Positions 8,418 through 17,640 of a stretch of DNA of 64,000 bases are shown here, one piece after another (positions within the stretch are counted from its first letter, which is position 1; each line of letters opens with the position of its first letter). Under the pieces are notes generated by a model that was not told where the DNA came from, made no database searches, and saw only the letters and a list, made by a program, of their open reading frames with translations. The stretch lies in NCBI GenBank assembly GCA_002356215.1, contig AP017959.1, positions 1,612,001 through 1,676,000 on the forward strand, read 5' to 3'. The DNA is from [Synechococcus] sp. NIES-970 (GTDB lineage: Bacteria > Cyanobacteriota > Cyanobacteriia > Cyanobacteriales > MRBY01). A program made the position numbers and the translations under genes.

Positions 8418-9890
8418 ATGTATATTGTCCAGATTGCTTCGGAATGCGCCCCCGTCGCGAAGGTAGGTGGACTTGGAGATGTGGTTTATGGGCTCAGCCG
8501 TGAGCTTAGTCTACGGGGCCATTGCGTTGAAATCATCTTGCCCAAATATGACTGTCTCCGCTACGACCATATTTGGGGGATGCACGAAGCCTACAAAGAT
8601 CTGTGGGTTCCCTGGTTTGGAGGCGCGATTCACTGCACCGTTTATTACGGCTGGGTTCATGGTCAGCAGTGTTTCTTTATTGAACCCCACTCCGGTGATA
8701 ACTTTTTCAATCGGGGCTTTTTCTACGGGGCGACAGATGACCACATGCGTTTTGCCTTCTTTAGTAAAGCAGCCCTTGAGTTTTTCCAAAAATCTAATAA
8801 ACGCCCAGATGTGATCCACTGCCATGACTGGCAAACAGGCCTTGTGCCGGTAATGCTCTTTGAAATGTATAAGTGGCACGGCCTCTGGAATCAGCGGATT
8901 TGTTACACGATTCATAACTTCAAACACCAGGGGATCGCCGGGGCTGACGTTCTCTGGGCGACAGGTCTAAATAACGAAGGTTACTATTTTCACTACGATC
9001 GCCTCCGGGACAACTTCAACCCCTTTGCGCTCAACTTCATGAAGGGGGGGATTGTTTATGCCAACGCCGTTACTACCGTTTCCCCCCACCATGCTTGGGA
9101 AGCCCACTACACTGATATCGGTTGCGGCCTCAGTCATACTCTCCATCTCCACCAGGATAAATTCAAGGGGATTCTCAATGGGATCGACTACAGCATCTGG
9201 AACCCGGAGGTAGACCACAATATCGAGATGCAATACGGCTGGGATAGCCTCGAAAATAAAGCGAAAAATAAAAAAGTTCTGCGCGATCGCCTCCTACTTG
9301 AAGACAACGACAGGCCGTTGATCGCCTACATTGGTCGCCTTGATGATCAAAAAGGTGTCCACCTTGTCCACCACGCCATGTACTATGCCCTCAACCGGGG
9401 GGCCCAATTTGTACTCCTGGGGTCAGCCACCGAAGGCTCGATTAATTCTTGGTTTTGGCACGAAAAATTCCACCTCAATGACAATCCCAACTGCCACATC
9501 GAATTAGGCTTTAATGCAGAGCTGTCTCACATGATCTATGCGGGGGCTGACATGTTGGTAGTCCCCAGTAACTATGAACCCTGTGGCCTCACCCAGCTGA
9601 TCGGTCTCAAGTATGGTGTCGTGCCCATTGTGCGTGGTGTCGGTGGTCTGGTGAGTACTGTTTTTGACCGCGACCATGATGATACGCACCCCCCCCAAGC
9701 GCGTAATGGCTATGTCTTTTATCAAACAGACCAGCATGCCCTAGAATCGGCCATGGAACGGGCGATCGGGCTTTATACGGTATATCCCGAAGAATTTAGA
9801 AAACTCCAAATTCAGGGGATGCAATATGACTACTCTTGGAATAATCCGGGCAGCGAGTACCTCGAACTCTACGAATTTATCCGCGCTTAG
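8418..9890 (+). CDS. glgA: Glycogen synthase (GT5 family)
   Basis: A 490-residue starch/glycogen synthase that extends alpha-1,4-glucan from ADP-glucose. The ADP-glucose binding KVGGLGDV motif is at residues 15-22, HCHDWQTGLVP near 134, GILNGIDYSIWNP near 255, YIGRLDDQKG near 307 and the C-terminal NYEPCGLTQLIG near 385-396. The start has a clear AAGGAG ribosome binding site at 8407-8412. Cyanobacteria often carry two synthases. This sequence looks like the second, GlgA2-like type, but that subtype call is from memory. It stands alone and is divergent from ureD; glgP is far away at 43-46 kb. Confidence 0.92.
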   Translation: MYIVQIASECAPVAKVGGLGDVVYGLSRELSLRGHCVEIILPKYDCLRYDHIWGMHEAYKDLWVPWFGGAIHCTVYYGWVHGQQCFFIEPHSGDNFFNRGFFYGATDDHMRFAFFSKAALEFFQKSNKRPDVIHCHDWQTGLVPVMLFEMYKWHGLWNQRICYTIHNFKHQGIAGADVLWATGLNNEGYYFHYDRLRDNFNPFALNFMKGGIVYANAVTTVSPHHAWEAHYTDIGCGLSHTLHLHQDKFKGILNGIDYSIWNPEVDHNIEMQYGWDSLENKAKNKKVLRDRLLLEDNDRPLIAYIGRLDDQKGVHLVHHAMYYALNRGAQFVLLGSATEGSINSWFWHEKFHLNDNPNCHIELGFNAELSHMIYAGADMLVVPSNYEPCGLTQLIGLKYGVVPIVRGVGGLVSTVFDRDHDDTHPPQARNGYVFYQTDQHALESAMERAIGLYTVYPEEFRKLQIQGMQYDYSWNNPGSEYLELYEFIRA

Positions 9891-10011
9891 CATCATTAGG
9901 ACTAGATGGATCAAGTCTGGGGCGTCAACTGTTCAGACTGAAACAATAGCAACCAACAATCTCCAGGGAACTCGTTACCATGGTAGGCAAGTTTTTTAGT
10001 TGCCTGTGCCT

Positions 10012-10293
10012 ATGGATGCTTTTAGTCCCTATCCCCCCGCATGGATCAAGAATGCCAGCCATGCTCTGAGTTTTCACTGTCCCAGTTGTGAGGCGTTACC
10101 CCATGATGCCCAGCGAGCTTGGTTAAACCGTTATGCCCCTGTGACAGATGCTCTCCACCGACGGCGCTGGCAGGAATTTTATGAATGTCGATGTGGCACA
10201 GTATGGTGGGCCTGGAGCAGTGATCGGCCCCCTTCCCCCTACCAAAAAGATGACCAAGGCGATCGCGATGAGTTCCGCCGGGGCTTATTTTAA
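10012..10293 (+). CDS. Small cysteine-containing protein of unknown function
   Basis: A predicted 93-residue protein. It contains a CPSC pair near residues 24-27 and an ECRCG pair near 60-64. The spacing suggests a zinc-ribbon fold. The sequence is rich in Trp and Arg (RRRWQEFYECRCGTVWWAW). I chose ATG 10012; TTG 10000 and GTG 10006 are possible but lack a better ribosome site. I do not recognise the family. It lies between glgA and a cyanobacterial hypothetical gene, on the same strand as both. Confidence 0.6.
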   Translation: MDAFSPYPPAWIKNASHALSFHCPSCEALPHDAQRAWLNRYAPVTDALHRRRWQEFYECRCGTVWWAWSSDRPPSPYQKDDQGDRDEFRRGLF

Positions 10294-10436
10294 GGGGGTG
10301 TTGTTATCGTTGGGGGGCTCTGGGCTTTGGCAATTCTGAAAAAAAGCGGGGGTCTGGGGGGCGATCGCCCCTTGGTTGGTGCGGCATTCTCCCTTTCCTT
10401 TTGGCGCATCATCCCGGACAATAAAGCTCTCTAAAA

Positions 10437-10477
10437 TATCTAACGCAGTACTTAGAACCCCATTACTGCGTTAGATA
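10437..10477. promoter_or_regulatory. Perfect 14-bp inverted repeat before an unknown gene
   Basis: TATCTAACGCAGTA (10437-10450) and its exact reverse complement TACTGCGTTAGATA (10464-10477) flank 13 bases. It ends 32 bases before the start at 10510 and is not followed by a T run, so an operator or mRNA leader hairpin is more likely than a terminator. A TAAAAT at 10484-10489 could be a -10 element. Confidence 0.7.
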
Positions 10478-10509
10478 GGCCAGATAAAATCACTAAAATT
10501 GGGACATTC

Positions 10510-11526
10510 ATGGTCAAAGCAATCGAACAGGTCCGCCGTGATTTAACCGCGATTAGTGAGCGGGTGAACGTGGTACGTGAGGCGATCGCCGTTGTCTACA
10601 ACGACTATCTCAATTGTCTCGGCGAAAGTCTCAAGCGCCACCTCATTTTAGCCAGCTACCAGCTTTGTACCCAGGTTTATCCCCAGAAATTCTTAGAATT
10701 ACCCCATAATCAACGTCAGGCACTCCAGCAGGATTTGCGGCAGCTGGCCACTGGGCTCCAGGTTCAGTTGCCAGCATTGCTCAGCGACCTTCCAGATGAC
10801 CCAGAAGAGGCAGACCCCGAGCCAGAAGTGGTAGCGGAATTTTTTATGGATGAGGGAGAGGAGGAAGACCTCGATCAAGAACTTTTTGAGGTTTTTGAAA
10901 GTCTTGATCAGGCGATCGCCGCAGACCGAGCTGCCCCCAAAGCAGAACAAACACAATCACCCGACCAGACGGCAGACGAAAATCATGAGCCCCGGCGGGA
11001 ACTGTCCCAATTGGCCGAACGAATCGCCGATAGCCTTGCGGAAATGATGCAAGCACCCCAGACAGAAGCTCCCACCGATGAAAATAGCCCTGATTACTGG
11101 TTGGAGTGGTGTAAAACCATCGAAAAACGCCTCCGCCATACCCTGAATTGCGCTTCCCAGGCTGTTAATCGTCGTCTTCAGGCCGCCCAAATTCTCCCGG
11201 AGAATATTCCCTCGACAGTGCTCGATATGGCAATCCAAGCGGATAATCACCAACAGAGTGGCCAGTTGCCCAGTCACTTGGTGAATGTCATGATCGAGGC
11301 AGAATTAGGCCAAAAAAAGAAAAAACGTCGCACTCGCCTCACTGCCATCCATCTCAAGGTTTCGGAGGTGGAGTTTAGTGAACCGACGGTATCCGCCCAG
11401 CGGCGACGGCTCCGGGAACAGGTGATCAAGCTCCGTGACCTGCGCCAAGATTACCAGAGGGCAAAACGAAATTTGGCGATCGCCGAGGCTGAGGCCGCTT
11501 GGCGGGCCAGTTGGTATGAAGGTTAA
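10510..11526 (+). CDS. Conserved-looking cyanobacterial protein, function unknown
   Basis: A 338-residue soluble protein that I cannot assign to a named family. The N-terminal 90 residues look helical. Residues 95-165 are strongly acidic and low in complexity ([11 protein letters not shown]). Residues 180-260 form a second ordered region with [16 protein letters not shown] basic patch KKKKRRTR lies near 271, and the last 50 residues are an Arg-rich coiled coil. No membrane segment or signal peptide is visible. It is preceded by the perfect inverted repeat at 10437-10477. Its stop codon interlocks with that of pyrC on the opposite strand. Confidence 0.75.
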   Translation: MVKAIEQVRRDLTAISERVNVVREAIAVVYNDYLNCLGESLKRHLILASYQLCTQVYPQKFLELPHNQRQALQQDLRQLATGLQVQLPALLSDLPDDPEEADPEPEVVAEFFMDEGEEEDLDQELFEVFESLDQAIAADRAAPKAEQTQSPDQTADENHEPRRELSQLAERIADSLAEMMQAPQTEAPTDENSPDYWLEWCKTIEKRLRHTLNCASQAVNRRLQAAQILPENIPSTVLDMAIQADNHQQSGQLPSHLVNVMIEAELGQKKKKRRTRLTAIHLKVSEVEFSEPTVSAQRRRLREQVIKLRDLRQDYQRAKRNLAIAEAEAAWRASWYEG

Positions 11527-12560
11527 GCACTCAGCAATTTCCAGGTCAGTTCCTCCCCAGCCCAGAGGGGAACCAGGCTAGAGTCGGGGTAGGGCAATGC
11601 AGTGGGAATGCGCCAAGGCTGTTTTACGAGGGTAATCTGCGCAGTGTTGCGGGGCAGTTGGTAAAAATCTGGCCCATAAAAGCTAGCAAATCCTTCAAGT
11701 TTATCGAGGGCCCCCGCCGTTTCAAAGGCCGTCGCGTACAGTTCTAGGGCATGGAGCGCCGAATAACACCCCGCACAACCGCAGTCACTTTCCTTGCGAT
11801 CGCGGCCATGGGGAGCACTGTCAGTGCCAAGGAAAAATTTTGGATTGCCGGAGGTGACAGCCTCAATCAGGGCTTGGCGGTGGGTTTCTCGCTTGAGGAC
11901 CGGTAGACAGTAAAAGTGGGGCCGAATCCCCCCCTGAAAAATGCTGTTGCGATTAAATAATAGATGTTGTGGTGTAATCGTTGCCGCCACCTTTTCATCG
12001 CTGGCCAGGACAAACTGCACGGCGTCGGCGGTGGTGATGTGTTCTAGGACAATGCGCAATTTTGGATAGCGGGCCTTCAGGGGAATCAGATACTGCTCAA
12101 TAAAAACCTTTTCTCGGTCAAAGATATCTACATGGCGATCGGTGACTTCCCCATGGAGCAATAGGGGCAGATCCGCCATGGCCATCGCCTCAAAAACCCT
12201 GTCACATTTGCGGATATCGGTCACCCCAAAATCAGAATTGGTCGTTGCCCCGGCGGGATAATATTTCACTGCTTTCACAAAACCCGATGCCTTTGCGGCG
12301 TAAATCTCCTCCGGCTGGGTGTTGTCTGTTAAGTAAAGGGTCATCAATGGCTCAAAGGTTTGGCCAGGGGGAATCGCCGCCATAATGCGATCGCGGTAGG
12401 CCGCCGCCTCGGCCACGGTGCGCACTGGGGGTTTGAGGTTTGGCATGGCGATCGCCCGGGCAAATTGACGGACGGTATCGGGGAGAACAGCTTTCAAGGC
12501 ATCTCCATCGCGGAGGTGCAGATGCCAATCATCGGGGCGGGTGAGGGTGAGTTTTTCCAT
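11523..12560 (-). CDS. pyrC: Dihydroorotase (PyrC, homodimeric type)
   Basis: A 345-residue zinc amidohydrolase that cyclises carbamoyl aspartate to dihydroorotate in pyrimidine synthesis. The metal-binding DWHLHLRDG is at residues 11-19, the carboxylated lysine region [10 protein letters not shown] is near residue 100, further metal histidines lie in LLHGEV and LEHITT, and the catalytic Asp is in GTDSAPH near 249. Length and motifs match the E. coli-like class II enzyme. The last four bases overlap the convergent gene ending at 11526. The CGCAGC-rich segment near 262 belongs to the normal family sequence. Confidence 0.94.
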   Translation of the reverse strand: MEKLTLTRPDDWHLHLRDGDALKAVLPDTVRQFARAIAMPNLKPPVRTVAEAAAYRDRIMAAIPPGQTFEPLMTLYLTDNTQPEEIYAAKASGFVKAVKYYPAGATTNSDFGVTDIRKCDRVFEAMAMADLPLLLHGEVTDRHVDIFDREKVFIEQYLIPLKARYPKLRIVLEHITTADAVQFVLASDEKVAATITPQHLLFNRNSIFQGGIRPHFYCLPVLKRETHRQALIEAVTSGNPKFFLGTDSAPHGRDRKESDCGCAGCYSALHALELYATAFETAGALDKLEGFASFYGPDFYQLPRNTAQITLVKQPWRIPTALPYPDSSLVPLWAGEELTWKLLSA

Positions 12561-12603
12561 GGTTTCGTAATCTCAAGAGAGGCCGTAGTTTAAGGTCAAT
12601 TGC

Positions 12604-13500
12604 CTAGGACCTAGATTTTAAGGGACGGGGTAACCAGCGCTGGAGTAACTCCGGGGTGACCAGTCCCTGGGGATAAAAAATGGTGCCCAGCAGCAGCAGC
12701 GAGCCAAACAAAATTAACCGGGCATCTCCTAGTCCCCGCAGTACTTCTGGCAGAGCGGTAAGGACAATTCCCCCGAGGATCGGCCCGATAAAGGTGCGAC
12801 TGCCCCCCACCAGCACAAAGGCCAGGTAGGTAATGCTGCTATCAAAGGTTCCCTGGCGGGCGTTCCAGGTGTTGAGAAAATGGGCGGCGATCGCCCCGAC
12901 GATACCCGCCAAAATTGCCCCCAACACAAAGGCTAAAACCTTATAACGAGTCGGGTTAATCCCCATCGCGCCGGCGGCCAGTTCATCTTCTCGGATCGCT
13001 TTAAAGGCCCGGCCCACCTGGGTATTTTCTAGGCGCCAGATCACAAGTCCTACCAGAAGCAACAAAGGCCCCACCACCCAGAGATACCCTAGGGGACTCC
13101 CGAAGGGTTGGGGGATGCCAAAAATGCCGATCGCCCCGCCAGTAATAGTTAAATTCAAGGACAAAACCCGCACCACCTCCACCAGGGCAATGGTGGCGAT
13201 CGCCAAATAAATCCCCCGCAATCGCAGCACGGGGACACCAATAATCAGAGCCACAATCCCCGATGCCAAACCCGCCAAGAGCATTTCCCCCAGGAGCCAA
13301 GGCACCGGAAACATAACCCCTGTTACGGGAATAATTTGCGTGGACAAGATCGCCGTAATGTAGCCGCCCAGGGCATAGAATCCCGGTGTCGCCAGGGACA
13401 ATTGCCCCGTCATCAGCGGCAGATAGACAGAGATTCCCAGCATTGCCCCCAATAGGGTAGAGACAATTAACGAACCATAGGTACTGAAAAAAACGGCCAT
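12604..13500 (-). CDS. livM: LivM-type amino acid ABC permease
   Basis: A 298-residue polytopic permease. I chose ATG 13500, one base after the livH stop at 13502, rather than the frame's upstream extension, which would overlap livH by 134 bases. The segment GQLSLATPGFYALGGY near residue 32 and the loop AIREDELAAGAMGINPTRYKVLAFVLGA are characteristic of LivM. With LivH it would form the membrane channel of a branched-chain or neutral amino acid, amide or urea importer. The ATPases and the periplasmic binding protein are not nearby. Confidence 0.86.
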   Translation of the reverse strand: MAVFFSTYGSLIVSTLLGAMLGISVYLPLMTGQLSLATPGFYALGGYITAILSTQIIPVTGVMFPVPWLLGEMLLAGLASGIVALIIGVPVLRLRGIYLAIATIALVEVVRVLSLNLTITGGAIGIFGIPQPFGSPLGYLWVVGPLLLLVGLVIWRLENTQVGRAFKAIREDELAAGAMGINPTRYKVLAFVLGAILAGIVGAIAAHFLNTWNARQGTFDSSITYLAFVLVGGSRTFIGPILGGIVLTALPEVLRGLGDARLILFGSLLLLGTIFYPQGLVTPELLQRWLPRPLKSRS

Positions 13501-13501
13501 C

Positions 13502-14452
13502 TCACACCTTTTGAATATTTTTTTGACCAAAGAGCCCCTGGGGACGCACGAGGAGCATCCCAAAGAGCAAGGCAAAGGCGATCGCCTCCCGGTAGCCCGA
13601 CATTGCCCCTGGAATAAACGCCTCGGCAATGCCAATAATTAAACCGCCAGCGACGGCCCCCGGAATGTTCCCCAGGCCGCCTAAGACAATCACTCCCAGC
13701 CCCTTGAGGCCATAGCCAATGCCGAAGTATGGCCCCGCAATGCTGACACTGGAACCGACTAGTGTCCCAGCCAAACCCGCCAAGGCACCGCTGATAAAAA
13801 ACGTCACCCGCACGACCTGTTCTGTGTTGATCCCCAACAGACTTGCTGTGGTGCGATCCTCCGCCACCGCCTGGATCGCTTTGCCAAATTTTGTTTGGGT
13901 CATGCCATAGGTCAACAGGGCCACAATCACCGCCGCGACCCCAAAAATAATCACCTGCACTGTGCGGATCGGGATCGGGCGATCGCCAGAGCCAAAATTA
14001 ATCGCCGCTGGTAGGTTGCCGTAAATATTGCTCGGAAAAGTATAGAGCTCCGCCCCAGCCAACAGTTGAATCAAATTTACAAGCACCACCGCCGCCCCCA
14101 GACTCGACACCAAGCTAAGGAGGGGATCCGCGCCCCGTTGACGCAGGGGGCGAAAGGCAAGCCACTCTAAAAGCACAGAAACCCCCCCCGCAAGGCTACA
14201 ACTGATGATGAGAGCCAGCCAGAAAGGTAAAGAAAAAGGCAATTGCATCTGAGCCAAGAGGCCGTTAAAACTAAAACGTCCCCCCACCAATAGATAGGTA
14301 AAGTAAGCACCGAGGGTAAAGATTGCTCCATGAGCAAAGTTAATAATGCCGAGAATTGAAAAGACGAGGGTATACCCTAGGGCAAAGATCGCATAGACAC
14401 TCCCAATCGAAAGACCATTGAGAAGTTGCTGGAGGAACAGGTTAAGATCCAT
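13502..14452 (-). CDS. livH: LivH-type amino acid ABC permease
   Basis: A 316-residue membrane permease with about eight hydrophobic segments. Family signatures are LNGLSIGSVYAIFALGYTLV at residues 12-31, GIINFAHGA near residue 36, AVAEDRTTASLLGIN near 195 (the ATPase-contact loop), GYGLKGLGVIVLGGLGNIPG near 250, and the tail LVRPQGLFG. The downstream livM starts one base after this stop, so the pair is almost certainly translated together. The upstream 137 bases are shared with the divergent histidine kinase gene. Transport substrate is not determinable from sequence. Confidence 0.88.
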   Translation of the reverse strand: MDLNLFLQQLLNGLSIGSVYAIFALGYTLVFSILGIINFAHGAIFTLGAYFTYLLVGGRFSFNGLLAQMQLPFSLPFWLALIISCSLAGGVSVLLEWLAFRPLRQRGADPLLSLVSSLGAAVVLVNLIQLLAGAELYTFPSNIYGNLPAAINFGSGDRPIPIRTVQVIIFGVAAVIVALLTYGMTQTKFGKAIQAVAEDRTTASLLGINTEQVVRVTFFISGALAGLAGTLVGSSVSIAGPYFGIGYGLKGLGVIVLGGLGNIPGAVAGGLIIGIAEAFIPGAMSGYREAIAFALLFGMLLVRPQGLFGQKNIQKV

Positions 14453-14589
14453 GGTGTTAGGCGAAAAGTGGCAAAAGCGTCTCTCAATAGTAATACCACC
14501 GAAGAAAAAGTCTTACCCCGTTCTTCGGTCCCCTAAATCGAGTACCCTTGAGCCAGTAATGGCGATCGCCAAAAGTCCCTGTACAGAGC

Positions 14590-15885
14590 ATGATTTGGAT
14601 CCCAATAGCCATCGGTTGTGGCACCGCTGCCGTCATCTGTTTCGTTTGGCAACAACGTCAGCAGCAACAGGTGCGAAAAATGCTTTATTCCTACAGCGAG
14701 CACCCTGGCGATGAGCTGCTTTTTACACCGCTCTCCTCTATCCGTCGAGAACTCAAGAGCCTCTATGAAGAAAAAAAGAAACTCCAAGCCGAGTTAGACC
14801 AGTGGTATCGTGTGGTCGAATATGCCCCCTTTGGCTATCTGCGGGTTGATATGGACAATCAATTGATCCTATGCAACCCAAAGGCACGACAGCTGCTTTG
14901 TCTTAACCGCTGGCAAGAGGGGCAAATCCGCCTCCTTCTAGAATTAGTCCGCTCCTACGAACTAGACCAACTCATTGAAGCGACCCGTAAATCGGGGGTG
15001 GCCCAAAGTCGGGAATGGGAATTTTTCCCGAGCCATGACGCCCAGACCCTTACCGATGGACCAAACCAACCAGTACACCTGCGGGGAACTACTGTGCCCC
15101 TCAGTCGGGGTGATGTGGCGGTTTTTCTCGAAAATCAAGAACCGATCCACATTCTCAAGCGTTCCCAAGAAAAACTGCTGGCAGATCTGACCCATGAACT
15201 GCGCACGCCCCTGACCTCTATGCGCCTCTTGGCTGAAACCCTCGAACAGCGTTTGACGGGTCGAGAGCTCAAATGGGCCGGCCAAATCCTTAAGGAAATT
15301 AATCGCTTATTTTATCTGGTGCAGGACTGGTTAGAGCTGAGTCATTTGGAGTCTCATCCCCACCAAGTATTGAGTTATCAAACCTTTGATCTCGTGAAAT
15401 TGATCACCGAAGCTTGGGAAACTCTAATGCCCCTTGCCCAACAAAAACAAGTCACCCTTCAATATCAGGGGCCGGAGTCTCTAAAAATGACCGCCGATGG
15501 CGATCGCCTAACCCAGGTTTTTCTGAACCTGTTTGACAATGGCATTAAATACAACCCTGCGGGAGAAGCAATTATTGTGAATCTTATGCTGCTGGGGGCA
15601 GACCCAGAGCGAGTAACGGTGGAGGTGATTGACCAGGGGATTGGCTTTCATCCCGATGATTTACCGTTCATTTTTGAGCGGTTGTACCGGGGTGACCAGG
15701 CCAGGACGAGACAGGGAAATAGCGGTGATTTGCGCCAGGGAAGTGGCTTGGGACTGGCAATTGTCCAAGAAATCATTGCGGCCCACGGGGGAGAGATCAC
15801 AGCCCGTAACCACCCGAAATACCAAGGTGGCTGCTTGACTTTTACCTTGCCCCTCCAGCTCCCTAGCGAGGATCTTGATGCTTAA
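14590..15885 (+). CDS. PhoR/SphS-like sensor histidine kinase
   Basis: A 431-residue two-component kinase. An N-terminal hydrophobic segment (residues 1-20) is followed by a coiled linker (about 50-68), a PAS-like domain (about 70-190) beginning YAPFGYLRVD, then the phosphoacceptor HELRTPLTS with His near 201. The ATPase domain has NLFDNGIKYN near 315, DQGIGF near 345 and GSGLGLAIV near 384. Architecture matches PhoR and cyanobacterial SphS, which respond to phosphate starvation. No response regulator is adjacent, and the phosphate role is an inference. The 3' end is overlapped on the opposite strand by a possible 27-residue gene. Confidence 0.82.
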   Translation: MIWIPIAIGCGTAAVICFVWQQRQQQQVRKMLYSYSEHPGDELLFTPLSSIRRELKSLYEEKKKLQAELDQWYRVVEYAPFGYLRVDMDNQLILCNPKARQLLCLNRWQEGQIRLLLELVRSYELDQLIEATRKSGVAQSREWEFFPSHDAQTLTDGPNQPVHLRGTTVPLSRGDVAVFLENQEPIHILKRSQEKLLADLTHELRTPLTSMRLLAETLEQRLTGRELKWAGQILKEINRLFYLVQDWLELSHLESHPHQVLSYQTFDLVKLITEAWETLMPLAQQKQVTLQYQGPESLKMTADGDRLTQVFLNLFDNGIKYNPAGEAIIVNLMLLGADPERVTVEVIDQGIGFHPDDLPFIFERLYRGDQARTRQGNSGDLRQGSGLGLAIVQEIIAAHGGEITARNHPKYQGGCLTFTLPLQLPSEDLDA

Positions 15886-15946
15886 GTTTTTCCCAGAAGA
15901 TTGTGAGTAGGTAGACCACAATCAAAAAGTAAATTTGTGCTGGCAT
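15863..15946 (-). CDS. Candidate 27-residue single-span membrane protein
   Basis: A short minus-strand frame starts at ATG 15944-15946 behind an excellent ribosome site (GGAGGAG six bases upstream) and ends at TAG 15863-15865. The peptide has a hydrophobic core (IYFLIVVYLLTIFW) followed by a basic tail EKLKHQDPR. The size and form recall the small one-helix subunits of photosynthetic and NDH-1 complexes, but it does not match any I remember. It overlaps the last 23 bases of the kinase gene on the other strand. Expression is unproven. Confidence 0.4.
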   Translation of the reverse strand: MPAQIYFLIVVYLLTIFWEKLKHQDPR

Positions 15947-16186
15947 TTTTTGCTCCTCCACTACCTGGGTGGGGCGATCGCCTTTTGTGCTGCCCAGAGA
16001 CCGAAAACTACGCCAAAAAGTTTCTGGGTCAGGATAATGGGCGGTGGCTGGTTATTTTTTTATGCCATAGGGGGGATGATGATTCTGTTCCCTATGACCC
16101 AAATCGTCTAGTGGGTGAAGTTTAAAGATCGTCAATACTGTGGCCTGGGCTGCCAGGATTACTGTTTGCGGGCACACCACTGATCA
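15947..16186. other. Intergenic stretch without a convincing gene
   Basis: Between the candidate small gene and the exported protein gene I see one HIP1 site (15973-15980) and only a weak plus-strand frame (15937-16125), which lacks a ribosome site and a family resemblance. The candidate small gene would need its promoter here, reading leftward. Confidence 0.5.
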
Positions 16187-16540
16187 CTAATTGGGTGATC
16201 GCGATTGGGATGGGCGCTCGATTGTTCCTTGGACTCGAGTGTTATTGAGGGTCAAGCCTAGGGCCTGGGACGCCCGGATATTTCCTTCAATGACTGCACC
16301 ATGGGTGATTAAGGTTCCCATGGGTTGGACGGTGATGTTTCCTTTGACAACGGTTTGACGTAGGGTGCAGGTCGCCCCGGAGGGGACTTCGAGGTTACCG
16401 ATGGCGATCGCCCCGAGGTTCCCCTTACATTGAATAGTCTGCGCCAGGGCTAGACTCGGCTTAAACCCATTTAACCCAAGGGTTAGGGTCAGCCCCAAGC
16501 CGAGGTAGACGAAGCGTAGCGGATTGTGATGAGAACCCAT
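16187..16540 (-). CDS. Small exported protein with repeated GNI strands
   Basis: A 117-residue protein with a signal peptide: a short polar start, the hydrophobic stretch FVYLGLGLTLTLGLNGF, and a likely cut after ALA near residue 33. The mature part has spaced units (GAIAIGNLEV, GNITV, GNIRAS, TRVQGTI), each carrying a Gly-Asn or similar turn. This fits a small beta-helix or bactofilin-like polymer fold. Two cysteines (in QCKG and TCTL) may form a disulfide. Function is unknown. It is convergent with the kinase region and separated from the next minus-strand gene by 110 bases. Confidence 0.65.
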   Translation of the reverse strand: MGSHHNPLRFVYLGLGLTLTLGLNGFKPSLALAQTIQCKGNLGAIAIGNLEVPSGATCTLRQTVVKGNITVQPMGTLITHGAVIEGNIRASQALGLTLNNTRVQGTIERPSQSRSPN

Positions 16541-16650
16541 AAAAAATGGCCTAGATAAGGGGGGAAATGGGAGGAGTCCAGACTTTATTGCTCTAACTCT
16601 AAAATGCTTTTTGGAAATAAAGGGAGCTTAAATATTTTGTGAGAACTTTT

Positions 16651-17640
16651 TCATGGAATGTGGCCCAGGCGATCGCTACACAGGTCAATTAACAGCGGAA
16701 TATTGGGGCGACGCTCTGGGATGCGCGCACTGATCGCGATGTGACGCAGAAGAGTTAGGGTTGTATAAATATCGATTGCTTCCCCCATGGGCTGAGAGTC
16801 CCCTGGGTGATGCTGACAAAAGGCGATTTTTAAGGCCCGTTCGCGGTTCGCCAGGGTCACCGGGTTTCCATAGGTGCGTAGACTTTGCTCGGTGATGTGG
16901 GCAATAAAATTCCCGAGATCCACCGCCGGATTGCCCAGGCAGTAGAGGTCGAGATCGACTAACCAGAGACGATCGCCATCGACAAGAATTTGATCGGCAT
17001 AAAAATCCCGGTGAATGGTCGTGGTTGGCAAAGACAGTTTTTCGAGGGTTTTTCCCAGCTGCTCACTGTGACGTAAGAAATCTAACACTAAGCTTTGCCA
17101 TTGGGGTTGTTGCTGGGCAAAGATCTGGAGGCGATCGCCAAGGATCCGGAGTTCATCGGCAAGGGTATGTTGGCGCGTAGTGGGTACGGGATGGCAATGA
17201 ATTTTGTGGCTCAGAGCGGCAACTTTCGCCATCAAGGGTAAACCCCGATCCGTCGGGAGGAGGGCCGTTAAAGGCTCTCCAGGTACGTGACGCTGCAGCC
17301 ACATCCGCCAAGGTTCGACAACGCCGAGGGGTTCTGGCACGGCAAAATGATTGCCCAGGCGATCGCCAAAGGCCTTTTCCCAGAGAGCTCGTTGGCAATG
17401 GTAACTATTGCGGTCAGTGCCTTTGGCGCGAATTTTCCCAAGGATTTGTATATTTCCCGTGCTGGTTTCGAGGTGATAGGCAATCAAAGCCCGTCGCCCT
17501 GGTTTATGCCGCACTAGGTGCGCTTGGGTTACCCCCTGGAGATGGGGAAAAAGGGCTTTAAACTCTATTTGGGCGGCTCGGCAATCAAGGGCTGTGGCCA
17601 GCCAGGGCATAGTGGGGTCGGCGATCATTGCACTTGTCAT
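16651..17640 (-). CDS. Aminoglycoside-phosphotransferase-fold kinase-like protein
   Basis: A 329-residue protein of the APH/choline-kinase fold. The catalytic loop reads IHRDFYADQILVDGD near residues 209-223, followed by the Mg-binding LVDLDL and NPAVDLGNF. In most APH enzymes the loop ends in Asn (HGDxxxxN); here the position holds Gln, a variant that could alter metal binding. It is the third gene of an operon with two glycosyltransferases, and its start overlaps the upstream stop by four bases. A role phosphorylating a sugar or lipid intermediate is an inference; antibiotic resistance is unlikely. Confidence 0.75.
   Translation of the reverse strand: MTSAMIADPTMPWLATALDCRAAQIEFKALFPHLQGVTQAHLVRHKPGRRALIAYHLETSTGNIQILGKIRAKGTDRNSYHCQRALWEKAFGDRLGNHFAVPEPLGVVEPWRMWLQRHVPGEPLTALLPTDRGLPLMAKVAALSHKIHCHPVPTTRQHTLADELRILGDRLQIFAQQQPQWQSLVLDFLRHSEQLGKTLEKLSLPTTTIHRDFYADQILVDGDRLWLVDLDLYCLGNPAVDLGNFIAHITEQSLRTYGNPVTLANRERALKIAFCQHHPGDSQPMGEAIDIYTTLTLLRHIAISARIPERRPNIPLLIDLCSDRLGHIP

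Noticed and set aside
13501-13635. N-terminal extension of the livM frame
   Set aside because: It overlaps the livH coding region and lacks similarity; ATG 13500 one base after the livH stop gives the family N-terminus.
15937-16125. 62-codon plus-strand frame after the kinase gene
   Set aside because: No ribosome site or similarity, and it overlaps the ribosome site region of the better minus-strand candidate.
16651-17640. Antibiotic-resistance aminoglycoside kinase
   Set aside because: The fold is right, but the genomic context is glycan synthesis and the catalytic loop is a variant; the APH fold covers many unrelated kinases.
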